The notes under the pieces were generated by a model. That model saw only the letters and a program-made list of their open reading frames with translations. It was not told where the DNA came from and did no database searches. Positions 1 to 9,070 of a stretch of 42,284 nucleotides of DNA are shown here, piece after piece; the stretch's first letter is position 1, and each line of letters starts with the position of its first letter. The stretch comes from Syntrophobacterales bacterium. GTDB taxonomy: Bacteria; Desulfobacterota; BSN033; WVXP01; G020346125. Made by a program: the position numbers and the translations under genes. The stretch is taken from NCBI GenBank assembly GCA_020346125.1, contig CP070774.1:1-42284 (forward strand), given 5' to 3'.

Positions 1-774
1 CATAAACCCGTGGGCATGGTGCTGGTAACCGGACCAACGGGAAGCGGGAAAACGACCACGCTCTACTCCGCCCTCTCGGAATTGAATAAGGAGAGAGACA
101 ATATCATCACAGCCGAAGATCCTATCGAGTTCAACTTTATGGGGATTAATCAAGTTCAGATGCATGAGGAAATTGGCTTAACCTTCGCCTCTTCCTTACG
201 CTCTTTCCTGCGACAAGACCCCGATATTATTATGGTTGGGGAGATTCGAGATTTCGAAACGGCCCAGATCGCCATCCAAGCCGCCCTGACAGGACATCTC
301 GTGATGAGCACCGTCCACACCAACGACGCCCCTGGAACCATCACTAGGCTCGTGGATATGGGGGTTGAACCCTTCCTCATCACCTCAGCAGTCTTGCTCA
401 TCCTGGCCCAAAGGCTGGTGAGGAAAGTCTGCACAGAATGCAAAGAACCCATCAAAGTGAATCCAAAATTGCTCTTGGGGCTGGGTGTCCCTCGAGGGGA
501 GATAGACGCCTTTACTGTTTACAAGGGGAAGGGGTGCTCCATATGCAGCAATACCGGCTATAAGGGGAGGATAGGCCTTTATGAAGTAATGCCCCTATGG
601 GATGAGCTGAAAGAACTCGTCCTGTCAAGGGCCTCTACCATAGACATTAAAAGGGAAGCAATAAAGACAGGGATGAAGAGCCTCAGGATGGCCGGCATCG
701 CTAAAATTAAGGAGGGCATGACGACGATTGAGGAAGTCTTGAGAACCACCCTGGATGATAGGCAACAAACATGA
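1..774 (+). CDS. pilB: Type IV pilus assembly ATPase PilB (3' part, truncated by window edge)
   Basis: Hexameric secretion ATPase of the GspE/PilB family that powers pilus extension at the cytoplasmic face of the inner membrane. The reading frame is open from base 1, so the N-terminal domain and true start lie outside the window. Visible are Walker A ([10 protein letters not shown]), the Asp-box/Walker B region ([15 protein letters not shown]), the His box ([13 protein letters not shown]) and a tetracysteine zinc site made of CTEC and CSIC followed by [13 protein letters not shown], typical of PilB and absent from PilT. The GTG at base 10 is internal and is not a start. The stop is TGA at 772-774; pilT begins 28 bases later. 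Identification is firm because pilT, pilC, pilS and pilR follow in the classical order. Confidence 0.95.
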   Translation, partial: HKPVGMVLVTGPTGSGKTTTLYSALSELNKERDNIITAEDPIEFNFMGINQVQMHEEIGLTFASSLRSFLRQDPDIIMVGEIRDFETAQIAIQAALTGHLVMSTVHTNDAPGTITRLVDMGVEPFLITSAVLLILAQRLVRKVCTECKEPIKVNPKLLLGLGVPRGEIDAFTVYKGKGCSICSNTGYKGRIGLYEVMPLWDELKELVLSRASTIDIKREAIKTGMKSLRMAGIAKIKEGMTTIEEVLRTTLDDRQQT

Positions 775-802
775 AGATTGATTCAAGTGAGAGGGAGATA
801 AA

Positions 803-1912
803 ATGGAGGATCTACAGAAATTATTGGAAACGATGATTGAAAAGAGGGCATCGGATATACATATAACCACGGGATCACCACCACAGATTAGGATCGATGG
901 AAAACTAGTCGAATTCGGTCCGAATCCTCTTACCGCCGCCGACACGAAAAGGCTCTGCTATAGCGTCTTGACCGACGCCCAACGCCATCGATTCGAGGAG
1001 GAAAGCGAGTTGGATTTCTCCTTCGGCATTAAAGGACTAAGTCGCTTTAGGGGAAATGTATTCATTCAGCGGGGGGCAGTAGCTGGGGCTTTCAGGGCTA
1101 TCCCCTATGAGATTTTCAGTTTTCAAGAACTGGGAATTCCGCCCGTCGTCAATGAGATGCTCAAAAAACCCAAGGGGCTCATTTTGGTAACGGGACCAAC
1201 AGGAACGGGGAAATCCACAACCTTAGCCTCGATGATCGATAAACTCAACAGCGAACGAAACTCTCACATCATCACCATCGAGGATCCCATCGAGTACCTC
1301 CACCGTCATAAGAAATCCATTGTCAACCAGAGGGAGGTAAATACCGATACCAAGAGTTTCACTGCGGCATTAAAACACATCCTGAGGCAGGATCCTGATA
1401 TCATCCTCATTGGCGAAATGAGGGATTTGGAGACCATCGAAACTGCATTAATCGTCGCCGAAACTGGCCATCTCACATTTGCCACCCTCCATACGAATTC
1501 CTGTGTAGAGACTATCAACCGGATCATCGATGTCTTTCCCCCTCATCAGCAACCCCAAATCAGGGCTCAACTCTCCTTTGTCCTCGAAGGGGTCTTAACT
1601 CAAGTACTCCTTGCGAAGGCAAGGGAACCGGGGAGATGCCTGGCGGTTGAGATCATGATCCCAAATCCCGCCATACGTAACCTCATCCGCGAGGACAAAA
1701 TTCACCAAATCTACTCCCAAATGCAGGTCGGCCAGGCAAAGTACGGGATGCAGACCATGAACCAATCCCTCTTTTCCCTCTTCCAGAGGGGTTTGATCAC
1801 TTTAAATGATGCCCTGGAGCGGAGCCATAATTTGGAGGAATTAATGGGGATGATGAGGGCGAGCGGACAGATGATTGACAAGAGCTCGAGACAGGCCACG
1901 AGACCACATTAA
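803..1912 (+). CDS. pilT: Twitching motility/pilus retraction ATPase PilT
   Basis: Hexameric retraction ATPase that disassembles type IV pili and drives twitching. The 369 residues match the usual length of 340-370. Walker A (GPTGTGKSTT) is at about residues 131-140. Walker B with the Asp box ([15 protein letters not shown]) and the His box (TGHLTFATLHTN) follow. The C-terminal signature AIRNLIREDKIHQI is characteristic of PilT; its usual AIRNLIREGK form is only slightly varied. No zinc tetracysteine is present, which separates it from PilB. The ATG is preceded by GAGAGGGAGATAAA, a good ribosome binding site. It lies between pilB and pilC and is probably in the same transcript. Confidence 0.96.
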   Translation: MEDLQKLLETMIEKRASDIHITTGSPPQIRIDGKLVEFGPNPLTAADTKRLCYSVLTDAQRHRFEEESELDFSFGIKGLSRFRGNVFIQRGAVAGAFRAIPYEIFSFQELGIPPVVNEMLKKPKGLILVTGPTGTGKSTTLASMIDKLNSERNSHIITIEDPIEYLHRHKKSIVNQREVNTDTKSFTAALKHILRQDPDIILIGEMRDLETIETALIVAETGHLTFATLHTNSCVETINRIIDVFPPHQQPQIRAQLSFVLEGVLTQVLLAKAREPGRCLAVEIMIPNPAIRNLIREDKIHQIYSQMQVGQAKYGMQTMNQSLFSLFQRGLITLNDALERSHNLEELMGMMRASGQMIDKSSRQATRPH

Positions 1913-1944
1913 GCACAAAAGCATATGAGCTAAAGGAGCACACC

Positions 1945-3150
1945 ATGCCGAGATATAGATGGGAGGGGAAGACGCTCAGGGGTGAGAAGAGGAAGGGGGA
2001 GATGGAAGCCCCTGACGAAGGGAGCGTCAGGACTTTTCTCAGACAACAGAACGTGATTCCTACTAAGGTATTGGCAAAGGGAAAGGAAATATCCTTCAGC
2101 CTCGGTAAACAGAAGATTAAGAAAAAGGCAGTGGCCGTTTTTACCCGACAACTGTCCACCATGATCGATGCGGGCTTGCCCCTTGTACAATCATTAGATA
2201 TTCTCTCCGCGCAACAGGAAAATAAAGCCTTCAAGGAAGTCATCAATAATATTAAGGAAGATGTGGAAGGGGGTTCTACATTTGCGGGGGCGTTGAGAAA
2301 ACATCCCAAGGCTTTCGACGAATTGTACGTCAACCTCGTTGTCGCCGGTGAAGAAGGGGGGATCTTGGACAACGTCCTTACCAGGCTAGCTGTTTATATC
2401 GAGAAAGCCGAGGCGTTGAAGAAGAAGATCAAGGGGGCTTTGTTTTACCCCTCCACTATCGTGGCGGTAGCCATTGTTGTGGTGATTGTCCTGATGATCT
2501 TCGTGATCCCAGTTTTTAAGAATATGTTCGCCTCCATGGGGCATACCCTCCCCCTCCCTACTCTCATCGTTGTAGGTATTAGCAATCTGTTGAAGAAATA
2601 CATTCTCTTCCTCATCGTTGCCCTGGTTATCCTCGCCTTTACGTTCAAAAGGTATTACTCCACAGAGAAAGGCAAGTTGGCAATCGATAGCTTACTCCTC
2701 AAACTCCCGGTATTCGGTATGCTGCTTCGAAAGGTGGCCGTTGCCCGATTTTCGAGGACCCTGTCCACCCTGATCACCAGCGGGGTTCCCATCTTGGAAG
2801 GCTTAACGATCACATCGAGGACTGCGGGGAACAAACCGATCGAATACGCCATAATGAAAGCCCGGACAAGTATCAGCGAGGGAGAGACCATTTCCGAACC
2901 GCTGGCGAGGAGCGAGGTTTTCCCCCCCATGGTCACCCAGATGATTGCCGTTGGAGAATCCACGGGATCCCTCGATTCGATGTTGACCAAGATCGCGGAC
3001 TTCTATGAGGAGGAAGTAGATGTCGCCGTCGCCACCCTGACCTCCCTCTTAGAGCCATTCCTGATGATCTTTCTAGGAGTGACGGTTGGTGGAGTTGTCA
3101 TCGCCATGTATCTGCCAATATTTAAAATGGCAACGGTGGGGGTCCATTGA
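1945..3150 (+). CDS. pilC: Type IV pilus inner-membrane platform protein PilC
   Basis: Polytopic inner-membrane protein on which PilB and PilT act to insert or remove pilin subunits. The 401 residues match the family length. Two tandem GspF domains are visible: the first has FTRQLSTMIDAGLPLVQSLDIL near residues 65-90, and the second has FSRTLSTLITSGVPILEGL near 270-290. Hydrophobic segments lie at about 168-195, 213-232 and 372-398, the usual three-helix pattern. The C-terminal end (PIFKMATVGVH) fits PilC. A GGAG-containing Shine-Dalgarno (AAAGGAGCACACC) precedes the ATG. The next gene, pilS, begins 27 bases after the stop, and co-transcription is likely. Confidence 0.95.
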   Translation: MPRYRWEGKTLRGEKRKGEMEAPDEGSVRTFLRQQNVIPTKVLAKGKEISFSLGKQKIKKKAVAVFTRQLSTMIDAGLPLVQSLDILSAQQENKAFKEVINNIKEDVEGGSTFAGALRKHPKAFDELYVNLVVAGEEGGILDNVLTRLAVYIEKAEALKKKIKGALFYPSTIVAVAIVVVIVLMIFVIPVFKNMFASMGHTLPLPTLIVVGISNLLKKYILFLIVALVILAFTFKRYYSTEKGKLAIDSLLLKLPVFGMLLRKVAVARFSRTLSTLITSGVPILEGLTITSRTAGNKPIEYAIMKARTSISEGETISEPLARSEVFPPMVTQMIAVGESTGSLDSMLTKIADFYEEEVDVAVATLTSLLEPFLMIFLGVTVGGVVIAMYLPIFKMATVGVH

Positions 3151-3177
3151 GGAACACTGGAGATCTCCATATCCATC

Positions 3178-4911
3178 ATGGAAAATCATCGACGTCTCTC
3201 TGAATCGCGAGAGGACAAAATTAAGAAGGTGAAGGTGTTGGTGATCTCTCGTGTAATCATCATCACCCTCCTTCTGAGCATCATCCTCTTCATCCAGTTA
3301 AAAAAAGGGGTAACACTATTTATTACCCCCAATAACCTCATTTACTACTTCATTGCCTTCACTTATTTCATTACCCTTATTTATGTTCCCCTTTTGAACA
3401 AGACAAAGGATGTTCAAAAATTCGCCTTCGTCCAACACATCGTGGACGTCCTTCTGATCACCCTATTGATTTACTTAACCGGGGGGATAGAGAGTTTCTT
3501 CGTCATCGCCTACATCTTCTCCATCATCAGCGGAAGCATCATTCTCTATAAAAGGGGGGCATATTTCATTGCCTCCATGAGCAGCATTGCCTATGGGGCT
3601 TTATTGGATTTGGAATATTACGGCTTGATCAATCCACTGTATAACAGCCTATCCAGCGGATATCACTACAGCAGTAGCTACGTACTTTACCGAATTCTCG
3701 TTTACGTCCTGGCCTTTTTCATCGTTGCCCTCTTAAGTAGCCATCTTGCAGAGGAACTCCGAAGGAAAAAGAAGGAGTTGATCCAAAAGCAGGACGATTA
3801 CGAAAAGCTGGAAGCCTTCAATCGGGATATCATTCAATCTTTGGATAGTGGACTGTTGACCATTGACTCCCATGGAAAGATTACCTCCATCAATAGGACG
3901 GCCCAGAGAATTTTAAGCTTGGACTCCGGTGAGATGGAACAAAGCCATATCCAGCGGTTCTTTCCCGATATCGATGAAACACTATTCGGGAAGGAGGGAA
4001 CTTCCCAGAAGCCCAACTCATACCAGCGATATGAGACTACCTTTGTTGACAGGAGAGGGAAAACCCTCTTTTTGGGTTTTTCTCTCTCTCCCCTGAGGGA
4101 CAATACCGACCAGGTGATCGGTAAGACCTTTATCTTTCAGGACATCACAAAATTTAAGGAAATGGAGGAGCAAATTAAACGCTCTGATCGAATGGCAACC
4201 ATTGGGCAGTTCGCGGCGGGCATCGCCCATGAAATCCGAAATCCCCTCACCTCATTGAGTGGATCTATTCAAGTCCTGAAAGAGGAGTTGGAACTGAAGG
4301 AGTCGAATCGTCATCTCATGGAGATCATCCTGAGGGAATCGGAGAGACTCAATAATCTGATCACGGATTTCCTCCTTTTTGCACAACCTCCCGGCATCAA
4401 TAAGGAGGAAATCGATATTAGCCAGGTCATTGATGAGACACTTCAGCTATTTGAAAATTCCCCAGGACATAATCGAGCTATTAAAATCGTAAAGGAGCTT
4501 AAAAGAAGGGAGATTTCCGTCCTCGGTGACCCTCATCAATTAAGGCAAGTATTTTGGAACTTGTTTATCAATGCCGCCCAAATAATGCCAAATGGAGGGG
4601 AATTAAGGGTCGAACTCGAAACGGTCAACTCCAACGAGTCCTCGAGTAGATTTAAAGGAGAGAAAAAGAGGGGAATGATTTCCTTTGCAAAGATATCCGT
4701 CTCAGACACCGGGGATGGTATTAAACCAGGTGAAAAGGAGAAAATTTTCGAGCCTTTTTTCACAACGAAGGAGGGGGGAACCGGTTTGGGCCTGGCCATT
4801 GTCCATCGAATTGTAGAAAATCACGCGGGATTCATCTCCGTCAATAGTCAACGGAAAAAGGGAACGACTTTTGAAATCTTCCTGCCCATGGAAGGGATTC
4901 TCAAATCTTGA
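3178..4911 (+). CDS. pilS: Membrane sensor histidine kinase, PilS-like
   Basis: Inner-membrane histidine kinase predicted to phosphorylate the adjacent response regulator. Residues about 20-185 form several hydrophobic helices, as in PilS, which senses pilin in the membrane. A PAS domain follows (about 215-330, with FQDITKFKEMEEQIKRSDRMA). The HisKA motif FAAGIAHEIRNPLTSLSG carries the phospho-acceptor His at residue 351. The HATPase domain has the N box (FWNLFINAAQIMPNGG), G1 (DTGDGI) and G2 (GGTGLGLAIV). The 577 residues are within the range of such kinases. It sits directly between pilC and the sigma-54 regulator, only 15 bases upstream of the latter. The PilS assignment is based on this position and the membrane domain; the signal sensed is unknown. 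Confidence 0.88.
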   Translation: MENHRRLSESREDKIKKVKVLVISRVIIITLLLSIILFIQLKKGVTLFITPNNLIYYFIAFTYFITLIYVPLLNKTKDVQKFAFVQHIVDVLLITLLIYLTGGIESFFVIAYIFSIISGSIILYKRGAYFIASMSSIAYGALLDLEYYGLINPLYNSLSSGYHYSSSYVLYRILVYVLAFFIVALLSSHLAEELRRKKKELIQKQDDYEKLEAFNRDIIQSLDSGLLTIDSHGKITSINRTAQRILSLDSGEMEQSHIQRFFPDIDETLFGKEGTSQKPNSYQRYETTFVDRRGKTLFLGFSLSPLRDNTDQVIGKTFIFQDITKFKEMEEQIKRSDRMATIGQFAAGIAHEIRNPLTSLSGSIQVLKEELELKESNRHLMEIILRESERLNNLITDFLLFAQPPGINKEEIDISQVIDETLQLFENSPGHNRAIKIVKELKRREISVLGDPHQLRQVFWNLFINAAQIMPNGGELRVELETVNSNESSSRFKGEKKRGMISFAKISVSDTGDGIKPGEKEKIFEPFFTTKEGGTGLGLAIVHRIVENHAGFISVNSQRKKGTTFEIFLPMEGILKS

Positions 4912-4926
4912 CCGCAGGATATAGGC

Positions 4927-6315
4927 ATGGAAAAAAAGAAAATCTTAGTGGTCGACGATGAGCGGAGCATGAGGGAATTTCTCGGAATCATGCTCGCCAA
5001 AGAGGGTTATAGTGTGACTCAATGCCCCGATGGAGAGACGGCTTTGAGGCAGGTGGAAGAGGATATTTTAGATCTGGTCATCATGGATGTCCGAATGCCA
5101 AAGATGGATGGGATCACCGTTTTGGAACGGATAAAGGAAATCGCACCGGAGACCATCGTCATCATGATAACGGCTTTCGCCTCCACCGATACCGCAGTTC
5201 GAGCGATGAAGAAAGGTGCCTATGATTATATTACAAAACCCTTCAAGATCGATGAGATTAAACTCATTATCCGCAACGCGCTGGAAAAGAAGGCCCTTGA
5301 AAAGGAAAACATCCTGTTAAAACGCCTGGTCGAAACTAAATACAGTTTTGACAAGATCATCGGACAAAGCCCCAAAATGTTAGTTATTTACGAACTCATG
5401 GAGAAGGTAGCACCAACCAAAACGAACATCCTCATTACCGGGGAAAGTGGAACGGGAAAGGAATTAGTGGCCAAGGCTATCCATTTCAATAGTCCGCGGA
5501 AGGAGAATGCCTTCGTTACATTGAACTGTGGTGCTATTCCGGAAAATTTGCTGGAAAGCGAACTTTTTGGACACATGAAGGGAGCCTTTACCGGGGCGAT
5601 GTACAATAAGCGAGGTCTCTTCGAGGTGGCTGATGGCGGGTCAATCTTCCTCGATGAAATCGGCGAATTGCCCCTACCAATGCAAGTGAAGCTCCTGAGG
5701 GTAATCCAGGATAAGGAATTCAACCGTGTTGGGGGAACGGACCCGATCAAGGTGGATGCTCGGATCATATCAGCCTCCAATAAGGATTTAGAGGAGGCCG
5801 TTAGGGAAAAACAATTTCGGGAAGACCTTTACTACAGACTCAATGTAATCCAGATCAAATTACCATTGCTCAGAGAACGGAGGGAGGATATCCCCCTATT
5901 GGCCGAACACTTTTTTAAGAAATATGCCCAAGAATTGGGTAAGGATATCCGGGAAATCGCCCCAGATGCTATGAAATTGCTCCTCAATTACGATTACCCC
6001 GGAAATGTCAGGGAACTTCAAAACATCATCGAGAGGGGCATTGCTCTGGAGGGTAGTGATACCCTGAAGGTGGAAAACCTCGAATCCTATATGGATGACC
6101 AACGAGCAATTAAGAGGATCGATGATACCCTCTTCGACATACCAACCGAGGGAATCGATCTGGAAAAGGTCGTGGGGGATTTAGAAAGGAACTTATTGAT
6201 AAAGGCCTTGCAGAGGGCAAAAGGGGTGAAAAAGAAGGCAGCTGAACTGTTGAACATCAATTTCCGGTCGATTCGGTATCGTCTTGAGAAGTATGGCCTT
6301 AATACCAGGGACTAA
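4927..6315 (+). CDS. pilR: Sigma-54-dependent NtrC-family response regulator, PilR-like
   Basis: Transcription activator that remodels sigma-54 RNA polymerase, probably at pilin and pilus genes. The receiver domain (1-120) has phospho-acceptor Asp54 in LVIMDVRMPKMDG and the conserved TA and K (TKPF). The AAA+ domain has Walker A GESGTGKE at 172-179, the sigma-54-contacting loop GAFTGA at 219-224, and a Walker B (GGSIFLDEIGELP). The C-terminus ends in a Fis-type helix-turn-helix (KGVKKKAAELLNINFRSIRYRLEKYGL). The 462 residues match the family. All catalytic elements are intact. The stop is 31 bases from the convergent nitroreductase gene. The sigma-54 target promoters are not in this window as far as could be seen. 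Confidence 0.9.
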   Translation: MEKKKILVVDDERSMREFLGIMLAKEGYSVTQCPDGETALRQVEEDILDLVIMDVRMPKMDGITVLERIKEIAPETIVIMITAFASTDTAVRAMKKGAYDYITKPFKIDEIKLIIRNALEKKALEKENILLKRLVETKYSFDKIIGQSPKMLVIYELMEKVAPTKTNILITGESGTGKELVAKAIHFNSPRKENAFVTLNCGAIPENLLESELFGHMKGAFTGAMYNKRGLFEVADGGSIFLDEIGELPLPMQVKLLRVIQDKEFNRVGGTDPIKVDARIISASNKDLEEAVREKQFREDLYYRLNVIQIKLPLLRERREDIPLLAEHFFKKYAQELGKDIREIAPDAMKLLLNYDYPGNVRELQNIIERGIALEGSDTLKVENLESYMDDQRAIKRIDDTLFDIPTEGIDLEKVVGDLERNLLIKALQRAKGVKKKAAELLNINFRSIRYRLEKYGLNTRD

Positions 6316-6345
6316 GTCCTGCGATTCATAAATTCGATGACGACT

Positions 6346-6954
6346 TTATTCACGTGAATAGCCCACCGGAACTACATAGAGGGGCTTCAACTCGAGGGGA
6401 AGATTGAGCACCTGGGATACATCTTCATCGTGAAAGGCGCCAACCATGAGGGAGCGAAGTCCCAATGCTTCACCCTGTAATGCGAGATTCTGTCCCAGGT
6501 GACCCACCTCCATGTGCACATATCTCACCCCTCGATCTCCATACCTGCCAGTAGTTCTTGAATATTCCGCACACACCACGAAGGATAGTGGAGCCCTCCT
6601 GATGAAACCCTGCTCTAGGCAGGCGGAGCATAATCTCCTCCTCAGATCTCCAGGGAGATGATGGATTATGGAATGTTCCTTTGCCACGTATCGATAAACC
6701 ACTCCATCCAATGACTCGACCCCGCCTTCTCCCACAACTAAAAATATTTCAAGGGGATATGTGGCCCCAGCCGAGGGAATGGTCCTGTAATACTCCTCCC
6801 TTATGCCCTGACAAGCCCATAGGAGTTGAGAGAGCTGGCTCCTTGTGAGGCTCCTGTTTGAGAATTCCCTGGTGCTCCTTCTCCTCAAAATGGCCTCCTC
6901 GAGGGAGACTGCCCCCTTGAGATTCGGCATCGGAAGCGCTATCGCCTTTTCCAT
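6346..6954 (-). CDS. SagB/ThcOx-family nitroreductase-like oxidoreductase
   Basis: FMN-dependent nitroreductase-fold protein of 202 residues. The SagB/ThcOx pattern is clear: an N-terminal SLEEAILRRRSTREFS, then LSQLLWACQGI, then TIPSAGATYPLEIFLVV, and near the C-terminus MEVGHLGQNLALQGEALGLRSLMVGAF and VVPVGY. Related proteins oxidise azolines in peptide natural products, but stand-alone versions such as this one have no assigned substrate. No cyclodehydratase or precursor peptide gene is adjacent. No signal peptide is seen. The ATG has a good Shine-Dalgarno (AGGAG, 8 bases upstream). It is convergent with pilR and its function is probably unrelated to pili. Confidence 0.8.
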   Translation of the reverse strand: MEKAIALPMPNLKGAVSLEEAILRRRSTREFSNRSLTRSQLSQLLWACQGIREEYYRTIPSAGATYPLEIFLVVGEGGVESLDGVVYRYVAKEHSIIHHLPGDLRRRLCSACLEQGFIRRAPLSFVVCAEYSRTTGRYGDRGVRYVHMEVGHLGQNLALQGEALGLRSLMVGAFHDEDVSQVLNLPLELKPLYVVPVGYSRE

Positions 6955-7104
6955 TTCGAAACTCCTATGAGATCTCTGTAGTTGCGGTTATGCGGCCATT
7001 TGGTGCTGCGGTCAGGGTAGTCCAGATCTTGATTTAACTATAGAAAAAATTCGCGCTCAGAGTTCCCTTCCCGAGATTTCCAGAGATCCCGCCTTTCGAT
7101 TTCC

Positions 7105-8841
7105 CTATCGTCTTTTGAACAACTTATCCAGTTGTGGGTAATCGATCTCTGAAAATATGGGCCTTCCATGGGGACAGGTGGAGGCGAAGTCTATCTCCTC
7201 CAGATCACGGAGTAAGGCTCTCATCTCCTCCTGCCTTAAGATCCTGTTTGCCCTTATTGCCCCATGGCACGCCATGATCGATAAAACCCTCTCGGTTATG
7301 GCCTCCCCCTTCAAAGCCATGCCCTCGGAGGACAACTCCCCTATGATATCCTTGACCAGGGACTCAACGCCCTCTCCCACCACAACTTGGGGAACCGATT
7401 TAACCACAAAGGTGTTACCACCAAAGGCCTCGATTTCCATGCCCAACTTCTCCAATTCGTCCTTATAGACATCCAATACATGCCCTTCGGCGTTAGATAC
7501 CTCCACCATATGGGGGAAAAGGAGTATCTGTCGAACAACGGCGGCATTTCCAAGCTGATGTTTTAACCTCTGGAAGAGAACCCTCTCGTGGGCCGCGTGT
7601 TGGTCGAGTAAAACCAATCCCTTAGGTCCCTGACATACGATATAGGTGCCCCCGATCTGACCTAACGGCAAAAGGGAGGAATAGAAGCCCCCTGGTTGTA
7701 CATCGTGGGAAAATTCCGGAAATACGAAACTCCTGTCGAACCCCTCACCCTCCCCAGGATGATATTCCCCCGTTGCCTCCCGAATTCCACCGGAAACTCC
7801 TTTTTCTTGCCAATAGGTCTCTCCGGCCCGAGAAATCCTCGCATCACCCGGGACCGCTTTTAGCTGGGATTGAAGGGCCAGTTGTATCGAGCGATAAACC
7901 TTCTCCTGATCCCTGAACCTGATCTCCCTCTTGGTAGGATGGACGTTTACATCTATCCGATGGGGTGATAGATCGATAAAGAGAATGGCAATAGGGTAAC
8001 GATCCCTGGGGATGAGAGTCCGGTAAGCGTCGAAAATAGAACGATTTACCGTCTTATCCCTTACGAAGCGTCCATTTACATAGGTGAAGATGGACTTGGC
8101 CGTTGAGACGCTCAACGTAGGTCTCCCTATGTAACCCCGGAGGGAAATAGTTTCATCTTGAAATTCCACCGGAATTAACCCCTCATAGATATCCCGCCCA
8201 AGGATCGCTTCTATGCGGATTAATGGGTCGTGGCTCTTCGGGACATTAACGACCTCCCTTCCATCGTGAATCAGCCTAAACTGGATTTCCGGCTTCGACA
8301 GGGCCATCTGGTCCGCGATCCTGTGTATATGAAAGAATTCCGTGCCCACTGACTTTAAAAATCTTCGCCGAACGGGGGTATTGTAAAAGATGTTTTTTAC
8401 CTCCACGCTTGTTCCCACGGGCGAGCCGGTATCCGTAACACGGACCTTTATACCCGCCTCTCTATATACCTCTGTTCCCAACTGAGATGTACTATCCCGG
8501 GTTATGAGCCTCATTTTTGAAATGGAAGCGATACTTGGCAAGGCCTCTCCCCTAAACCCAAGGGTTTGAATGGTATACAAATCCTCTTCTTTTTGCACTT
8601 TGCTGGTTGCATGCCGCTCCGTTGCCAGAAGGGCATCCTCCCTCGACATACCACATCCATCGTCATTCACCCGAATGGACTCCATTCCACCCGCCCTGAT
8701 ATCGACGACGATTGAGGTTGCCCCGGCATCGATGGAGTTCTCTATGAGCTCCTTCACCACCGAAGCGGGCCTCTCCACCACCTCCCCCGCCGCAATTTTT
8801 ACGATCATATCCTCCGAAAGGATTCTAATCTTCGAGGACAT
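7105..8841 (-). CDS. mutL: DNA mismatch repair protein MutL
   Basis: GHKL ATPase and probable strand-nicking endonuclease of mismatch repair. The N-terminal motifs are intact: ELIENSIDAGA, DDGCGM, TLGFRGEALPSI and, further on, GRFVRDKTVN. The C-terminal endonuclease motif reads DQHAAHERVLFQ, where the DQHA(X)2E(X)4E consensus has Glu at the last position; the metal-ligand Glu in HERV is kept. ACHGAIRAN, CPHGRP and the terminal FKRR are also present. An upstream in-frame ATG at 8874 exists, but the start at 8841 has GGAGGAAG just before it and matches the MSxKIRxL start of homologues, giving 578 residues. dnaE lies upstream with 229 bases of repeat-rich DNA between. Confidence 0.95.
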   Translation of the reverse strand: MSSKIRILSEDMIVKIAAGEVVERPASVVKELIENSIDAGATSIVVDIRAGGMESIRVNDDGCGMSREDALLATERHATSKVQKEEDLYTIQTLGFRGEALPSIASISKMRLITRDSTSQLGTEVYREAGIKVRVTDTGSPVGTSVEVKNIFYNTPVRRRFLKSVGTEFFHIHRIADQMALSKPEIQFRLIHDGREVVNVPKSHDPLIRIEAILGRDIYEGLIPVEFQDETISLRGYIGRPTLSVSTAKSIFTYVNGRFVRDKTVNRSIFDAYRTLIPRDRYPIAILFIDLSPHRIDVNVHPTKREIRFRDQEKVYRSIQLALQSQLKAVPGDARISRAGETYWQEKGVSGGIREATGEYHPGEGEGFDRSFVFPEFSHDVQPGGFYSSLLPLGQIGGTYIVCQGPKGLVLLDQHAAHERVLFQRLKHQLGNAAVVRQILLFPHMVEVSNAEGHVLDVYKDELEKLGMEIEAFGGNTFVVKSVPQVVVGEGVESLVKDIIGELSSEGMALKGEAITERVLSIMACHGAIRANRILRQEEMRALLRDLEEIDFASTCPHGRPIFSEIDYPQLDKLFKRR

Positions 8842-8884
8842 GCTTCCTCCATCAAGGGAGCGAAATATTCTCACCCTACTGGCT

Positions 8885-9060
8885 CAAACATTGGTGCTGC
8901 TGTTCTGTGGTATTGCAGTTAAAAATGGTACTGGAGTGTTGCAGTTCTGCGGCAATTTGGTGGTGGGATGTTGCGGTTCTGCAGTGTTGCGGCCAAGATT
9001 ATCCAACTTTAATTCAATTACAGCATAAACCGCGCGCAACACTCCTTTCCCAGGGCTTAG
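8885..9060. repeat. Intergenic repeat cluster between dnaE and mutL
   Basis: Interval built of near-repeated words such as TGTTGCAGTTCTGCGG and TGTTGCGGTTCTGCAGTGTTGCGG on the plus strand. The reverse complement words (CCGCAACACTGCAG) recur at 21750-21780, 25550-25600, 28380-28430 and 42060-42110. The interval carries no plausible gene; overlapping ORFs are products of the repeat. Its role is unknown. Confidence 0.6.
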
Positions 9061-9070
9061 GACATCTCTC

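Noticed and set aside
8885-9060. Possible CRISPR or tandem repeat array between dnaE and mutL
   Set aside because: Repeated words vary in length and spacing, with no constant repeat-spacer period and no cas genes; the TM0106 nuclease is not a cas marker.
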